A DNA stretch of 64,000 bases from Granulimonas faecalis (GTDB taxonomy: Bacteria; Actinomycetota; Coriobacteriia; Coriobacteriales; Atopobiaceae), in NCBI RefSeq assembly GCF_022834715.1, contig NZ_BQKC01000001.1, positions 1,090,501 to 1,154,500 on the forward strand. The letters are read 5' to 3'. A model generated the notes under the pieces. The model was given only the letters and a program-made list of their open reading frames with translations. It ran no database searches and was not told the DNA's origin. Made by a program: the position numbers and the translations under genes. Each line of letters starts with the position of its first letter. Position 1 is the stretch's first letter. Below, one piece after another: positions 63,951 to 64,000 of this stretch.

Positions 63951-64000
63951 GGGAGGGGGCGCCCCGACCGGCTTGAAGACCGGTCGGGGCGCCCCCTCCC
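63951..64000 (+). terminator. Terminator hairpin after dxs (at window edge)
   Basis: A perfect 21-bp stem (left arm from GGGAGGGGGC) with an 8-nt loop CTTGAAGA, ending at the last base of the window; any T-run is outside. It starts 27 nt after the dxs stop. Confidence 0.8.

Overview
The window is high-GC DNA from a Gram-positive bacterium. Gene content and order fit the Actinomycetota and most likely the class Coriobacteriia (Olsenella/Atopobiaceae-like). The evidence is the run Asp23-fakA-recG-rsmD-coaD-sepIVA-like-DUF177-rpmF-plsX-acpP-rnc-smc-ftsY-ffh, a class III fructose-bisphosphatase, a short variant Dxs and LPxTG-type surface proteins. The taxon is inferred; no rRNA gene is present. 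Almost everything is housekeeping and on the minus strand. Only fbp, an L,D-transpeptidase, tRNA-Ala and dxs are on the plus strand.

Layout by increasing coordinate: (a) 1-2641, an iron-type ABC importer (binding lipoprotein, then a permease cut by the window edge). (b) 2815-6582, a Wzm/Wzt-type polysaccharide export pair with two family-2 glycosyltransferases. (c) 6743-6817, tRNA-Asn. (d) 7006-18363, a nine-gene block rimP-nusA-infB-rbfA-nrnA-truB-ribF-dnaG-rpoD that joins the nusA/infB translation operon to the dnaG/rpoD macromolecular-synthesis operon behind one promoter and a leader terminator. (e) 18488-22488, a zinc-ribbon/PASTA membrane protein and leuS. (f) 22660-27567, a very large cell-wall-anchored surface protein that seems to have lost its 5' end. 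(g) 27675-35010, ileS-lspA-rluA-type synthase-GT2-IMP dehydrogenase. (h) 35151-37058 fbp, 37139-39025 ftsH, 39157-39969 an SpoU methyltransferase, 40091-41548 an L,D-transpeptidase. (i) 41612-46321, an accessory cluster: a SipW-like ER-type signal peptidase and five exported proteins, the five joined by four ATGA stop/start overlaps. (j) 46760-61749, the ffh...Asp23 super-operon covering protein targeting, chromosome condensation, fatty-acid/phospholipid entry and septation. (k) 61933-62008 tRNA-Ala, and 62187-63923 dxs.

How they work together: ffh and ftsY target proteins to the membrane; lspA and the SipW-like peptidase process lipoproteins and a special class of secreted subunits; FtsH does membrane quality control. 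FakA, AcpP and PlsX feed acyl groups into phospholipid. GT2/ABC genes and the L,D-transpeptidase act on the cell envelope. The block from rimP to rpoD holds transcription elongation, translation initiation, ribosome maturation, replication priming and the main sigma factor in one transcription unit.

The most interesting parts are the SipW-linked cluster (with a possible non-canonical MARTG wall-sorting signal), the IMP dehydrogenase that closely resembles the Tritrichomonas foetus enzyme, the leader terminator between the rimP promoter and its ribosome-binding site, the 5'-truncated surface protein, and a Dxs with altered active-site motifs. No CRISPR array, insertion sequence, prophage gene or integrase was seen.
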